DNA of 64,000 nucleotides from Mesorhizobium amorphae (lineage in GTDB: Bacteria; Pseudomonadota; Alphaproteobacteria; Rhizobiales; Rhizobiaceae), in contig QFNI01000013.1 in NCBI GenBank assembly GCA_003240775.1, positions 16,859-80,858 on the forward strand, written 5' to 3'. Under the pieces are notes generated by a model that saw nothing but the letters and a program-made list of their open reading frames with translations, was not told where the DNA came from and searched no databases. Positions 1-7,933 of this stretch are shown here, piece after piece. Within the stretch, counting starts at the first letter, position 1; the number at the start of each line of letters is the position of its first letter. The translations under genes were made by a program, and so were the position numbers.

Positions 1-1789
1 CGAGCTTCGCCGCTTCCAGCACCCGCTCGCGCGACACCTCCGCCGTCTCGATCGCGCGCTGCGCCTCGATCTCGGCCTGGCGCACGCGGGCGTCGGCTTC
101 CGCGCGCTCGGAGCGCCGCGCGGCGAGCTCGATCACGCGCGCTTCTTCGGCCTCCTCCACCAGCCGCTTGCGGGTGATGTCGCTCACCTCGCGATCCTGC
201 GCGGACTGGATGCGCTCCTTTTCGAGAGCAAGTTCGGATGCGATCCGCTCGCGCTCCACCGCCTCGCGGCGTTTGATCTCGGCCTCCTCGATCGCCCGGT
301 CGCGCGCGATCTGGCGGTTGCGCGTCAACTCTTCGGATGCGATCCGCTCGGCCTCCAACTGCGCCTGGCTCTCGATGCGCGCGGCTTCCACGCCTTGCGT
401 CGCCTCGATTTCCGCTGCGTCGATGACCCGCGTCCGCTCGATCTCGCGGGCCCGCACGTTCTGCTCGGACGCGATGCGCTCGGTCGCGACCCGATCCTCC
501 TGCGCGATGCGCGCGGCTTCCGTTGCTTCACGCGCCGCGATCTCCGCCTCATCGATGCGGCGCTGGCGCTCGATCTCCTGGGCGCGCGTTTCCTGCTCAA
601 GCCGGATGCGCGCTTCGGTGACGGCCCGCTCCTGCTCGATGCGGGCGCGCTCGGTCGCTTCGCGCGCCACGATCTGCGCTTCTTCGATGGCCCGCTCGCG
701 CTCGATCTCCAGAGCGCGCGTTTCGCGCTCGTTGGCGATGCGCGCTTCGGCCACCGCGCGTTCCTGCACGATGCGGGCCTTTTCCAGCTCCTCGCGCAAG
801 CCGATCTCGGCCGCTTCCACCGCGCGCTGGCGCTCGATCTCGCGCTGGCGCACCTCGCGTTCGGAGGCGATGCGGGCTTCCGAGATCGCGCGCTCATGCG
901 CGATGCGGTTCTTCTCGATGGCCTCGCGCGCGGTGATCTGAGCGCTCTCGGCTTCCGTGTCGCGCTCGGCGCGCTCACGCGCCAATTGCGCGCGCTGCAC
1001 GGCGCGACGGAACTCCACGTCTCGTTCCTGTTCGAGGCGGGCTTCCTCGCTCGCGCGCTCGATCTCCAGCGACTGTTTTTCGGCCTCCAGGTTGCGCGCG
1101 CGGATCAGGATGTTCGATTCCTGCTCGATGTCGTTGCGGAGCTTGCGCTTCTCCTCGATGCTCTGGATCAGCGCGGTCAGGCCTTCGGCGTCGAAGCGAT
1201 TGGACGGGTTGAAGAACTGGAGGTCGGTCTGGTCGATGTCCTTGATGGCGAGCGACTCCAGTTCCAGACCGTTCTTGTTCAGCCCCTCCTGCGCCACCTC
1301 CTGCACGCGACGGACGAACTCGCCGCGCTGCTCGTGCATCTCCTCCATGGTCATTTCGGCAGTCACCGTGCGCAGCGCGGATTCGAACTTGCCCGTCAAA
1401 AGCGCGTTCAGTGTGCCGGCTTCCAGCGTGCGGCGACCGAGCGTGGACGCCGCGAGCGAGACCGCCTCCCGCGTTGGGCGGATGCGGACATAGAACTCGG
1501 CCTCCACATCGACGCGCATCCGGTCGCGCGTGATCAGCGCCGCTTCCCGCGAGCGCACGATGGCGAGTGGGAGCGTGTTCATGTTGACCGGCGTGATGTC
1601 GTGCACGATCGGCCAGACGAAGGCGCCTCCGTCGATGACCACCTTCTCACCCAGGAAACCCGTACGGACGAAGGAGACTTCCTTGGTGGAGCGGCGGTAG
1701 AGCCAGTTCATCACCACATAGACCACCGCGATCACGATGACCGCGAGAATGAGCCAGAGCACGATCTGGCCGATCAGCTGCCCGTTCAT
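1..1789 (-). CDS. Flotillin-like SPFH/band-7 membrane protein with long repeat coiled coil (3' end off window)
   Basis: This is a membrane-anchored flotillin/YqiK-type protein, a family that scaffolds membrane microdomains. Residues 8-29 form one N-terminal transmembrane helix and residues 35-230 an SPFH/band-7 domain, including the stretch VRTGFLGEKVVIDGG. From residue 240 to the window edge the protein is one highly charged Ala/Glu/Arg helix. The ATG at 1789 overlaps the stop of the upstream TIM-barrel gene as ATGA, so it is translationally coupled to the branched-chain ABC operon, an unusual place for a flotillin. No stop codon occurs before base 1, so at least 596 residues are encoded and the C-terminus is missing. 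Residues 288-551 are six tandem 44-residue repeats. Family assignment is firm. A role in organising the transporter is inference from gene order only. Confidence 0.85.
   Translation of the reverse strand, partial: MNGQLIGQIVLWLILAVIVIAVVYVVMNWLYRRSTKEVSFVRTGFLGEKVVIDGGAFVWPIVHDITPVNMNTLPLAIVRSREAALITRDRMRVDVEAEFYVRIRPTREAVSLAASTLGRRTLEAGTLNALLTGKFESALRTVTAEMTMEEMHEQRGEFVRRVQEVAQEGLNKNGLELESLAIKDIDQTDLQFFNPSNRFDAEGLTALIQSIEEKRKLRNDIEQESNILIRARNLEAEKQSLEIERASEEARLEQERDVEFRRAVQRAQLARERAERDTEAESAQITAREAIEKNRIAHERAISEARIASEREVRQREIERQRAVEAAEIGLREELEKARIVQERAVAEARIANERETRALEIERERAIEEAQIVAREATERARIEQERAVTEARIRLEQETRAQEIERQRRIDEAEIAAREATEAARIAQEDRVATERIASEQNVRAREIERTRVIDAAEIEATQGVEAARIESQAQLEAERIASEELTRNRQIARDRAIEEAEIKRREAVERERIASELALEKERIQSAQDREVSDITRKRLVEEAEEARVIELAARRSERAEADARVRQAEIEAQRAIETAEVSRERVLEAAKL
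137..928 (-). repeat. Six tandem 132-bp (44-residue) coding repeats in the flotillin-like gene
   Basis: Residues 288-551 divide exactly into six 44-residue units that begin at 928, 796, 664, 532, 400 and 268. Most units start REA or REE, contain ARI..ER and EIER near the middle, and end near EAEI. Forty-four is four times eleven, which fits a hendecad coiled coil. A degenerate seventh unit seems to follow from 136 down to the window edge. The units differ by many substitutions, so this is an old protein repeat and not a recent DNA duplication. Confidence 0.85.
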
Positions 1790-2640
1790 GGCGCGTCTCC
1801 TTGAGGCACTGGGGCTCTGCCCCGAATGGCTTTGAACCGGCGCGTCTGCGCTTCCAGCGCCTGCTCCGTCGGCAGGCGCTCCATGGAGGAGGCGCCGTAG
1901 AAGCCGTGGCAATTTCCGGTGTTTCGAAGGATGAACTCGGCATCCTCCGGCTGCGCCACCGGCCCGCCGTGGACGAGCACGAGCACGTCGGGATTCACGC
2001 GAAGGGCTGCCTCCGACCACTCATCAACGAGAGCCGGGCAGTCTTCGAGCTTGAGCGCCGTTTCCGCTCCGATGGAGCCGCCGGTGGTGAGGCCGAGATG
2101 GCAGACCACGATGTCCGCGCCGGCTCGTGCCATCGCTTCCGCCTCGCCCACGTTGAAGACGTAAGGCGTGGTGAGCAGGTCGAGGGCGTGCGCCTTGGCG
2201 ATCATGTCGACTTCCAGCGCGAACGACATGCCGGTTTCTTCGAGGTTGGCGCGGAAGGTGCCGTCGATCAGGCCCACGGTGGGGAAGTTCTGCACGCCCG
2301 AGAAGCCGGCACGGCGGATCTCTTCCAAGAACACGTCCATCATACGGAACGGATCAGTGCCGTTGACGCCGGCGAGCACCGGCGTGTGCTTGACGATCGG
2401 AAGCACCTCGCGCGCCATGTCCATGACGATGGCGTTGGCGTCGCCATAGGCGAGCAGGCCTGCGAGCGAGCCGCGGCCGGCCATGCGGTAGCGGCCGGAA
2501 TTGTAGATCACGATGAGGTCGATGCCCGCGGCTTCCTCGCATTTGGCGGAAAGCCCGGTGCCCGCACCCCCGCCGATGATGGGGATGCCCTCAGCCTTCA
2601 TGGCCTGGAAGCGTTCGAGGATGGTCTTGCGCGCGATCAT
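1786..2640 (-). CDS. Phosphoenolpyruvate hydrolase-like TIM-barrel protein (Tm-1 C-terminal half family)
   Basis: The 284-residue product belongs to the TIM-barrel family annotated as phosphoenolpyruvate hydrolase-like (PF09370), which is also the C-terminal half of the tomato Tm-1 protein. Family blocks are clear: GGGAGTGLSAK near residue 23, YNSGRYRMAGRGSLAGLLAY near 46, NFPTVGLIDGTFR near 118, GLTTGGSIGAE near 183 and HGFYGASSMERLPTE... near the C-terminus (here CHGFYGASSMERLP). The usual length is about 270-290, so it looks complete. Its ATG overlaps the stop of the fused ATPase-UPF0261 gene by 4 bp and its own stop overlaps the flotillin start by 4 bp. The substrate is not established for the bacterial proteins. 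Pairing with UPF0261 next door supports a joint function. Confidence 0.88.
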   Translation of the reverse strand: MIARKTILERFQAMKAEGIPIIGGGAGTGLSAKCEEAAGIDLIVIYNSGRYRMAGRGSLAGLLAYGDANAIVMDMAREVLPIVKHTPVLAGVNGTDPFRMMDVFLEEIRRAGFSGVQNFPTVGLIDGTFRANLEETGMSFALEVDMIAKAHALDLLTTPYVFNVGEAEAMARAGADIVVCHLGLTTGGSIGAETALKLEDCPALVDEWSEAALRVNPDVLVLVHGGPVAQPEDAEFILRNTGNCHGFYGASSMERLPTEQALEAQTRRFKAIRGRAPVPQGDAP

Positions 2641-4820
2641 CCGCTCTTCCTCGCCCCTGCCCGCTTGGGCGAGCCGTGAAGCTCGCGGAAAGCGGCGAGC
2701 GCCGCGTCCACGAAACCTGCGTCGTTGATGTTGTGGGGCACGCGCACGAGGCGGCGCGCGGAGGTCTGGCGCACGGTTTCCTCAAGAGCTGCAAACAGAG
2801 CGCGGTCGGCCGCGGGGTCGTGGAACGGCTGGCCGGGCCGGTCGAGCGCGGAGACGCCCCCTTCCGGCAGAAGGAAGCGGACGGGTGCTTCCATGCTGTT
2901 CAGCTTGGCACCGATCCAGCAGCCGAATTCCGCATTCTCCTCGGCTGTCGTCCGCATCAAGGTCACCTGCGGGTTGTGTTGCACGAAGAGCCGGCGGCGG
3001 AAGCGCTCGGGGACAGAGTCGGGCGCGCCGAAATTGACCATGTCGAGCGCCCCACAGGAGCCGATGAAGGGGATGCGCTTGCGGATCACGGCGCCGAAGC
3101 GGTCCTCGGTCGCGGGGAAGATGCCGCCCACCAGCATGTCGGCGACTTCCGTGGTGGTGAGGTCGAGCACGGCACCGATCTGGCCGCCGTCGATCAGGTT
3201 CTCCATCGCGCGCCCGCCAGTGCCGGTGGCGTGGAACACCAAACAATCGTGATCGGCTTCGAGGGCTTTGGTCACCGCCTGTATACAGGGCGTGGTCACG
3301 CCGAACATCGTGAGGCCCACCGTGGGCCGCGCATCGGCCGGCTTGCGTGTCTTGGTTTCCGCCGCGCGCGCCTTGACCATGCCGGCCAGCGCGTGCGCGC
3401 CGTTGCCAAGGATCGTGCGCGTGATTCCGTTCAGCCCCTGAACGTCCGCCACGGCGGGCATCATCACGATGTCGGAGCCGCCGAGATAGGCGCGCGTGTC
3501 GGAAGCGGCGACAGTAGAGATCATCAGCTTCGGCACGCCTATGGGCAGTGCGCGCATGGCAGGTGTCGCGAGGGCCGTGCCGCCCGATCCGCCCGCGCTG
3601 ATCACGCCCATCACCCCGCCACGGGCCCGCATCCAGCGCTCGAAGGCGAGCGTCATGCCGGCCACCGCCTCGCCGCGGTCGGACGAGAACACGCCGCTCG
3701 CGCCGCGCGGGTGGAACGCCGCGATCTGATGGGCCGGCACGTCCGCACCCGAATGGCGGCCGGACGTGGAAAGATCGACCAAGCGCACGGGAAGGCCCTC
3801 GCCGCGAAGGATGTCGCGGATGAAACGCAACTCCTCGCCCTTGGTGTCGAGCGTGCCGGCAACCAGCACGACGGGCTCCCCGCCGGCGCTCAAGGGGCGA
3901 AGCTCGCCCACCGTTTCAGCAGGGATGAGCGCTGCGCTCGAGACGATGCGCGCGGACTGTTCGAGCACGCGCACAGGCACGGGCTGCGACCAGCGCGTGG
4001 GCTGGGAGGGGTTGGAAAGGTAGATCTTGCGCGGGCCGGTCTGGACGGCAGCGGCCGCCTCGGACACGGGTGCCGTGTCCGCAGTCTTCTCCTCGCCGTG
4101 GCGGCCCACGCCCAGCATGCGCTGCTGAAGCTCGCGGTCGTTGGCGAGCTTCGCCGCTTCCGTTTCCCGGTTGATGCGGCCGTTGACCATGATCGCCACG
4201 CGCTCGGCGACGGTGGTGGCGACCCCGATGTTCTGCTCGATCACGAGCACATCGACCGAGCCTTCCTCGCCCAGTCGCACCAGCATCTCGGCCACCTGGT
4301 TGACGATCACGGGGGCCAGGCCCTCGGTGGGTTCGTCCATCACGAGAAGGCGCGGGTTGAGCAGCAGCGCGCGCGAGATGGCGAGCATCTGCTGCTCGCC
4401 GCCCGAAAGCTGGCCGCCGCCGTTGTTGCGGCGTTCGGCAAGGCGCGGGAAGGTCGCGTAGATACGCTCCACGGTCCACGCGCCCTTGGCCTTGCCGCCG
4501 ATCAGGCGGAGGTGTTCGTCCACCGTCAGCGAGCGCCACAAGCGACGGCCCTGCGGCACATAGCCGATGCCCAGACGCGCGATGTCGGCCGGCTGCATGC
4601 CCACGAGTTCCCGGCCATTGAGCCGGATCGAGCCGGAGGCTGCGGGCACCAGGCCCATGATCGCCTTGCAGAGCGTGGTCTTGCCCATGCCGTTGCGGCC
4701 GACAACCGACAGCACGCCCGAAGGCAGAACGAGGTCGACGCCCTGGAGCGCATGGCTCGCGCCGTAGAAGACGTTGAGACCGCGCACTTCGAGGATCGGG
4801 GGGCCCGTGCGCTCAGCCAT
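2637..4820 (-). CDS. Fusion: LivF-type ABC ATPase joined to UPF0261 (Tm-1 N-terminal half) domain
   Basis: The 727-residue product has two modules. Residues 8-240 are a LivF-type branched-chain ABC ATPase with Walker A GRNGMGKTT (41-49), signature LSGGEQQ (138-144) and Walker B LLVMDEP (158-164), all intact. After a low-complexity linker (about 241-310), residues 315-727 form a UPF0261/Tm-1-like ATP-binding domain: GTLDTKGEELRFI near 322, then GGSGGTALATPAM and ADVQGLNGITRTIL further on. LivF proteins normally end near 235-250 residues, so the C-terminal half is a true fusion with no stop or frameshift between the modules. The ATG at 4820 gives a canonical LivF N-terminus and overlaps the livG stop by 8 bp. 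A longer in-frame reading to 4907 was rejected because it runs through livG. The ATPase should power the LivHM permease. What UPF0261 does there is unknown. Confidence 0.9.
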   Translation of the reverse strand: MAERTGPPILEVRGLNVFYGASHALQGVDLVLPSGVLSVVGRNGMGKTTLCKAIMGLVPAASGSIRLNGRELVGMQPADIARLGIGYVPQGRRLWRSLTVDEHLRLIGGKAKGAWTVERIYATFPRLAERRNNGGGQLSGGEQQMLAISRALLLNPRLLVMDEPTEGLAPVIVNQVAEMLVRLGEEGSVDVLVIEQNIGVATTVAERVAIMVNGRINRETEAAKLANDRELQQRMLGVGRHGEEKTADTAPVSEAAAAVQTGPRKIYLSNPSQPTRWSQPVPVRVLEQSARIVSSAALIPAETVGELRPLSAGGEPVVLVAGTLDTKGEELRFIRDILRGEGLPVRLVDLSTSGRHSGADVPAHQIAAFHPRGASGVFSSDRGEAVAGMTLAFERWMRARGGVMGVISAGGSGGTALATPAMRALPIGVPKLMISTVAASDTRAYLGGSDIVMMPAVADVQGLNGITRTILGNGAHALAGMVKARAAETKTRKPADARPTVGLTMFGVTTPCIQAVTKALEADHDCLVFHATGTGGRAMENLIDGGQIGAVLDLTTTEVADMLVGGIFPATEDRFGAVIRKRIPFIGSCGALDMVNFGAPDSVPERFRRRLFVQHNPQVTLMRTTAEENAEFGCWIGAKLNSMEAPVRFLLPEGGVSALDRPGQPFHDPAADRALFAALEETVRQTSARRLVRVPHNINDAGFVDAALAAFRELHGSPKRAGARKSG

Positions 4821-5625
4821 GGCCGAGACCTCCGGGGCCGCCCAGATAAAGCTCCTGGACCTGCGGGTCGCCTTCGATCTCAGCGGGCTTGCCTTCCTTG
4901 AAGACACGCCCGTTGTGCATCATCGTCACGCTTTCGGAGACGCGGAGCGCGACATCCATGTCGTGCTCGATGATGATGTAGCCGATGTGTCCCGGCAGAT
5001 TGCCGAGGATCTCGATCAGTTCCTTGCGCTCGGTGGGCGAAAGGCCCGCCGCGGGCTCGTCGAACAGGATGAAGCGGGGTGCGCCGGCCAAGGCGAGCGC
5101 TATCTCGAGCTGGCGCTGCTGGCCGTAGGCGAGTTCGGAAACCTTGGTGTCGCGCAGCTCATGGAGATGCACCGCGCTCGCAAGCTGTTCGGATGCATGC
5201 ACGAGCGCATCCGAGCGGCGGGGGCGCACGAGCGAGAAGCGGCCGCGCGAGACGCCGCGGCAGGCGAGGTAGATGTTGTCGAGAACGCTCAGGCCCCCGA
5301 ACAGGAGCGAAATCTGGTAGGTGCGGCGCAAGCCCCGCCGGATGCGCTCATGGGCGGGAAAGGCCGTCACGTCCTCGCCAAACAGGCGGATGGTGCCCGA
5401 TGTCGGCAGGAAGTCGCCGGTGATGCAGTTGAAGAGCGTGGTCTTGCCGGCCCCGTTCGAGCCCAGAACCGCACGGCGCTCGCCGGGGCGGACGGTGATC
5501 GACACATCGGTGAGCGCAGCCAACGCCCCGAACAGGCGGGTGACGCCGCGCAGTTCCAGCGCGTTGGCCGTGCCAGCCGCCGAAAGGCGCTGGGCGACGC
5601 TGGTGGTCTGAGAAGCGAGCGCCAT
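4813..5625 (-). CDS. livG: Branched-chain-type ABC transporter ATP-binding protein LivG
   Basis: This cytoplasmic ATPase of 270 residues pairs with the LivF module of the next gene to drive the LivHM permease. Walker A GSNGAGKTT lies at residues 55-63. The LivG-type signature reads LAYGQQRQLEIA and is followed by Walker B with FILFDEPAAGL and the switch stretch IIEHDMD. The start ATG at 5625 shares one base with the livM stop (TGATG), which rules out the much longer upstream reading in the same frame, since that would run through livM. Length and motifs are ordinary for the family. The substrate is not fixed by the ATPase, because Liv-type systems also carry amides, urea and aromatic acids. 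Confidence 0.93.
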   Translation of the reverse strand: MALASQTTSVAQRLSAAGTANALELRGVTRLFGALAALTDVSITVRPGERRAVLGSNGAGKTTLFNCITGDFLPTSGTIRLFGEDVTAFPAHERIRRGLRRTYQISLLFGGLSVLDNIYLACRGVSRGRFSLVRPRRSDALVHASEQLASAVHLHELRDTKVSELAYGQQRQLEIALALAGAPRFILFDEPAAGLSPTERKELIEILGNLPGHIGYIIIEHDMDVALRVSESVTMMHNGRVFKEGKPAEIEGDPQVQELYLGGPGGLGHG

Positions 5626-6710
5626 CAGAGCCCCTTCCCCCCGCTGCCTTGGAGGGACGAAGCCGCCCGCATACGCGCGCGCAGCTTGGGCCACAGGCCG
5701 AGGATGCCGTCCGGCGACCAGAAAACGATGGCCAGGAAGACGAGGCCGACAAGCAGCTGGAAGCGCTCGCCGGGGATGCCTAACAGCACCAGGAAGTCGA
5801 GCGCGAAGGTGCGCAAGAGCACGAAGATCAGCGCGCCGATGAAGGGACCGATCGGATGGCGGATGCCACCGATGACCGCGATGATCAGGATGTCGATGGC
5901 CGGCCCCACGGCTACCGTGCCGGGCGAGACCTGGGCGTTCAGCCAGACGAGCAGCACGCCGGCGACGGCTGCGATGAAGCTCGCAAACGCATAGGCCGCG
6001 ATGCGATGGGCGGTGACGTTGAAGCCGAGCGCCGCCATCCGGCGCGGGTTGTCGCGCACGCCTTGCAAAGCCAGGCCGAAGGGCGAGCGCGCGACATATG
6101 TGACGGCGAAGTAGCTGAGGGCCGCAAAGACCAGCGTGAGATAATAGAGCGGCACGGGCTGGCGCCAGTCGACGCCGAAGAGCTGTGGCGGCAGGACCTG
6201 GTTGAAGCCGTTGAAGCCGTTGAACACCGCATAGTTCTGCCGCGTGAAGTAGAAGAAGGCGGCAGCGATCGCGAGGGTGATCATGATCGTGTAGATGCCC
6301 TCGGTGCGGACCGCGAGAGCGCCGGTCAAGGTGCCGAAGGCCGTTGCGATGACGAGCGCCACGGGCACGGCCACCCACCAGGGCGCGCCCAGGCTGATCG
6401 TCGTCACGCCTGAGGTGCCGAACACCGCGACCATGTAGGCGGCCAAGCCCGCCACGCTCATCTGCGCCAGGCTCACCATGCCGCCATAGCCGCCCAGGAA
6501 CATCAGGCTGAGCGCGACCATGCCCAAGATGAAGGCCCAGCCGAAGATCTGGAAGAGCACGAAGCCCGACGCTGCGGCCGGCATCAGAAGCAGCACCGCG
6601 CCCACCGCCCACCAGCCCCAGTGGATGCCGGCGAGGTTCGCTGTGCCGGTGCGCGAGGCGAGCCAGCGGAAATCCTGGGCGGGCGAGAAGCGGAGATCGG
6701 TGGAGGCCAT
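5625..6710 (-). CDS. livM: Branched-chain-type ABC transporter permease LivM
   Basis: This inner-membrane permease of 361 residues has the LivM pattern: a variable N-terminus, then about nine or ten hydrophobic helices and the LivM motif GYGGMVSLAQMSVAGLAAY near residue 93. The C-terminal cytoplasmic tail GLWPKLRARMRAASSLQGSG ends one base into livG. It begins one base after the livH stop. It forms the membrane channel with LivH and is energised by LivG and the LivF module. The substrate is probably the ligand of the binding protein encoded at 10087-11334, which is the only Peripla_BP_6-type receptor in the window. Confidence 0.93.
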   Translation of the reverse strand: MASTDLRFSPAQDFRWLASRTGTANLAGIHWGWWAVGAVLLLMPAAASGFVLFQIFGWAFILGMVALSLMFLGGYGGMVSLAQMSVAGLAAYMVAVFGTSGVTTISLGAPWWVAVPVALVIATAFGTLTGALAVRTEGIYTIMITLAIAAAFFYFTRQNYAVFNGFNGFNQVLPPQLFGVDWRQPVPLYYLTLVFAALSYFAVTYVARSPFGLALQGVRDNPRRMAALGFNVTAHRIAAYAFASFIAAVAGVLLVWLNAQVSPGTVAVGPAIDILIIAVIGGIRHPIGPFIGALIFVLLRTFALDFLVLLGIPGERFQLLVGLVFLAIVFWSPDGILGLWPKLRARMRAASSLQGSGGKGL

Positions 6711-6711
6711 G

Positions 6712-7725
6712 CTAGCGCGTCCGCCCGAACAGGCCCTGGGGGCGGAAGGCCAGAACGACGACCATGATCAGGAAGGTGAGCACGACGGCGTAGGTGGGGA
6801 AGTAGACCGAGCCGAACTGCTCGGCCAGACCGATTAGAAGCGCGCCGAGCGCAGCACCCGGGATCGAGCCCATGCCGCCCACGATCACCACGACGAGGGA
6901 GGCGAGCAGAAAGCGCGTGTCCTCGCCCGGCGCCATCGACTGGAACGTGCCGCCCACCACGCCTGCGACGCCGGCCAGCCCCGCCCCGAAGGCGAAGACG
7001 AGCACGAACACGCGCTGGATGTGGACGCCGGTGGCCGAAAGCATGTCGCGGTCGTCGACGCCCGCGCGCACCAGCATGCCGATGCGCGTGCGGTTGAGCA
7101 CGAGCCACATGGCGACGCCGATGGCGATGGCGCCGAGCAGGATCACCAGCCGCACCATGGGATAGGACAAGAAGACCGGCTCACCGGAGCGCTTGATGGC
7201 GGTGACAAGCGGCAGCTCGACGGGCCCGGCCAGCCATTCGGGCGCGAGAATCTGGTAGAAGCCGCCGCCCCAGGTCCAGAGCATGAGGTCTGCGAGCACG
7301 ATGGAGATGCCGATGGTCACCAGCGTCTGGCGCAGGTCCTCGCCCTCCATGCGGCGGAAGACAAAGATCTGGAGGAGCACGCCGAGCACGCCGACGACGA
7401 TGAAGGCCGCCACGAAGGACAGGAGCCACCAGCCGGTCGTGGCGGCCACGCCGTAGCCCACATAGCCGCCGAGCATGTAGAGCGAGCCATGCGCCAGGTT
7501 CACGTTCTTCATCAGGCCGAAGATCAGCGTGAAGCCGGACGCGACAAGGAAATAGAGCGCACCGAGCGTGATGCCGTTGAGCAGCGCGCTCAGGAACACC
7601 TTCTTGCGGCCGAACAGGTCTTCCATCGCGTCCGGCCAGGGCGCGAACACGGCCCAGACGAAGACCGCCGCCACCAGGAAGATGGCGAGAGACCAGGCCG
7701 GATGCCTGCGGGCGAACTCCCTCAT
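6712..7725 (-). CDS. livH: Branched-chain-type ABC transporter permease LivH
   Basis: This is the first gene of the leftward liv operon and encodes a 337-residue polytopic permease. Family marks are GLMKNVNLAHGSLYMLGGYV near residue 70, where LivH proteins have N.AHG and GA. motifs, and GGMGSIPGAALGALLIGL near the C-terminus. Before the core helices there is an extra N-terminal segment of about 40 residues with one hydrophobic helix. The 208 bp between its ATG and the divergent PLP-enzyme gene must hold both promoters. I could not identify convincing -35/-10 boxes there, and no strong Shine-Dalgarno precedes the ATG. Confidence 0.93.
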   Translation of the reverse strand: MREFARRHPAWSLAIFLVAAVFVWAVFAPWPDAMEDLFGRKKVFLSALLNGITLGALYFLVASGFTLIFGLMKNVNLAHGSLYMLGGYVGYGVAATTGWWLLSFVAAFIVVGVLGVLLQIFVFRRMEGEDLRQTLVTIGISIVLADLMLWTWGGGFYQILAPEWLAGPVELPLVTAIKRSGEPVFLSYPMVRLVILLGAIAIGVAMWLVLNRTRIGMLVRAGVDDRDMLSATGVHIQRVFVLVFAFGAGLAGVAGVVGGTFQSMAPGEDTRFLLASLVVVIVGGMGSIPGAALGALLIGLAEQFGSVYFPTYAVVLTFLIMVVVLAFRPQGLFGRTR

Positions 7726-7933
7726 GGCCGCGCGAGGCGGCTCGGGATCGACTGTGCCAAGCTGCCTCCTCCCGAGCGCGTTGGTTTCGATCGTGAGGGG
7801 AAGCCTAGAGCGCGCGCGGGCGCGGACGCGTACCTTTCAGTCTGATCCTGCGCCGCAAGCAGCAGAGGTGCCGAGGAGGGTTCATCGCGGAAGCGGTCTC
7901 GACTAGGGAGAGCGGGCAAACGGGAAAGACGCC

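Noticed and set aside
137..928. Regular tandem repeat that could suggest a CRISPR array or minisatellite
   Set aside because: The 132-bp period keeps the reading frame, units diverge by substitution, and there are no repeat/spacer boundaries. It is a protein repeat.
395..1804. Rightward open frames of up to 469 codons across the flotillin-like gene
   Set aside because: They are antisense shadows created by GC-rich codon use and the 132-bp repeats. The minus-strand product has a continuous SPFH domain and coiled coil.
2676..4901. Rightward open frame of 741 codons opposite the ATPase-UPF0261 fusion
   Set aside because: It has no recognisable domain. The opposite strand carries intact Walker and UPF0261 motifs over the same span.
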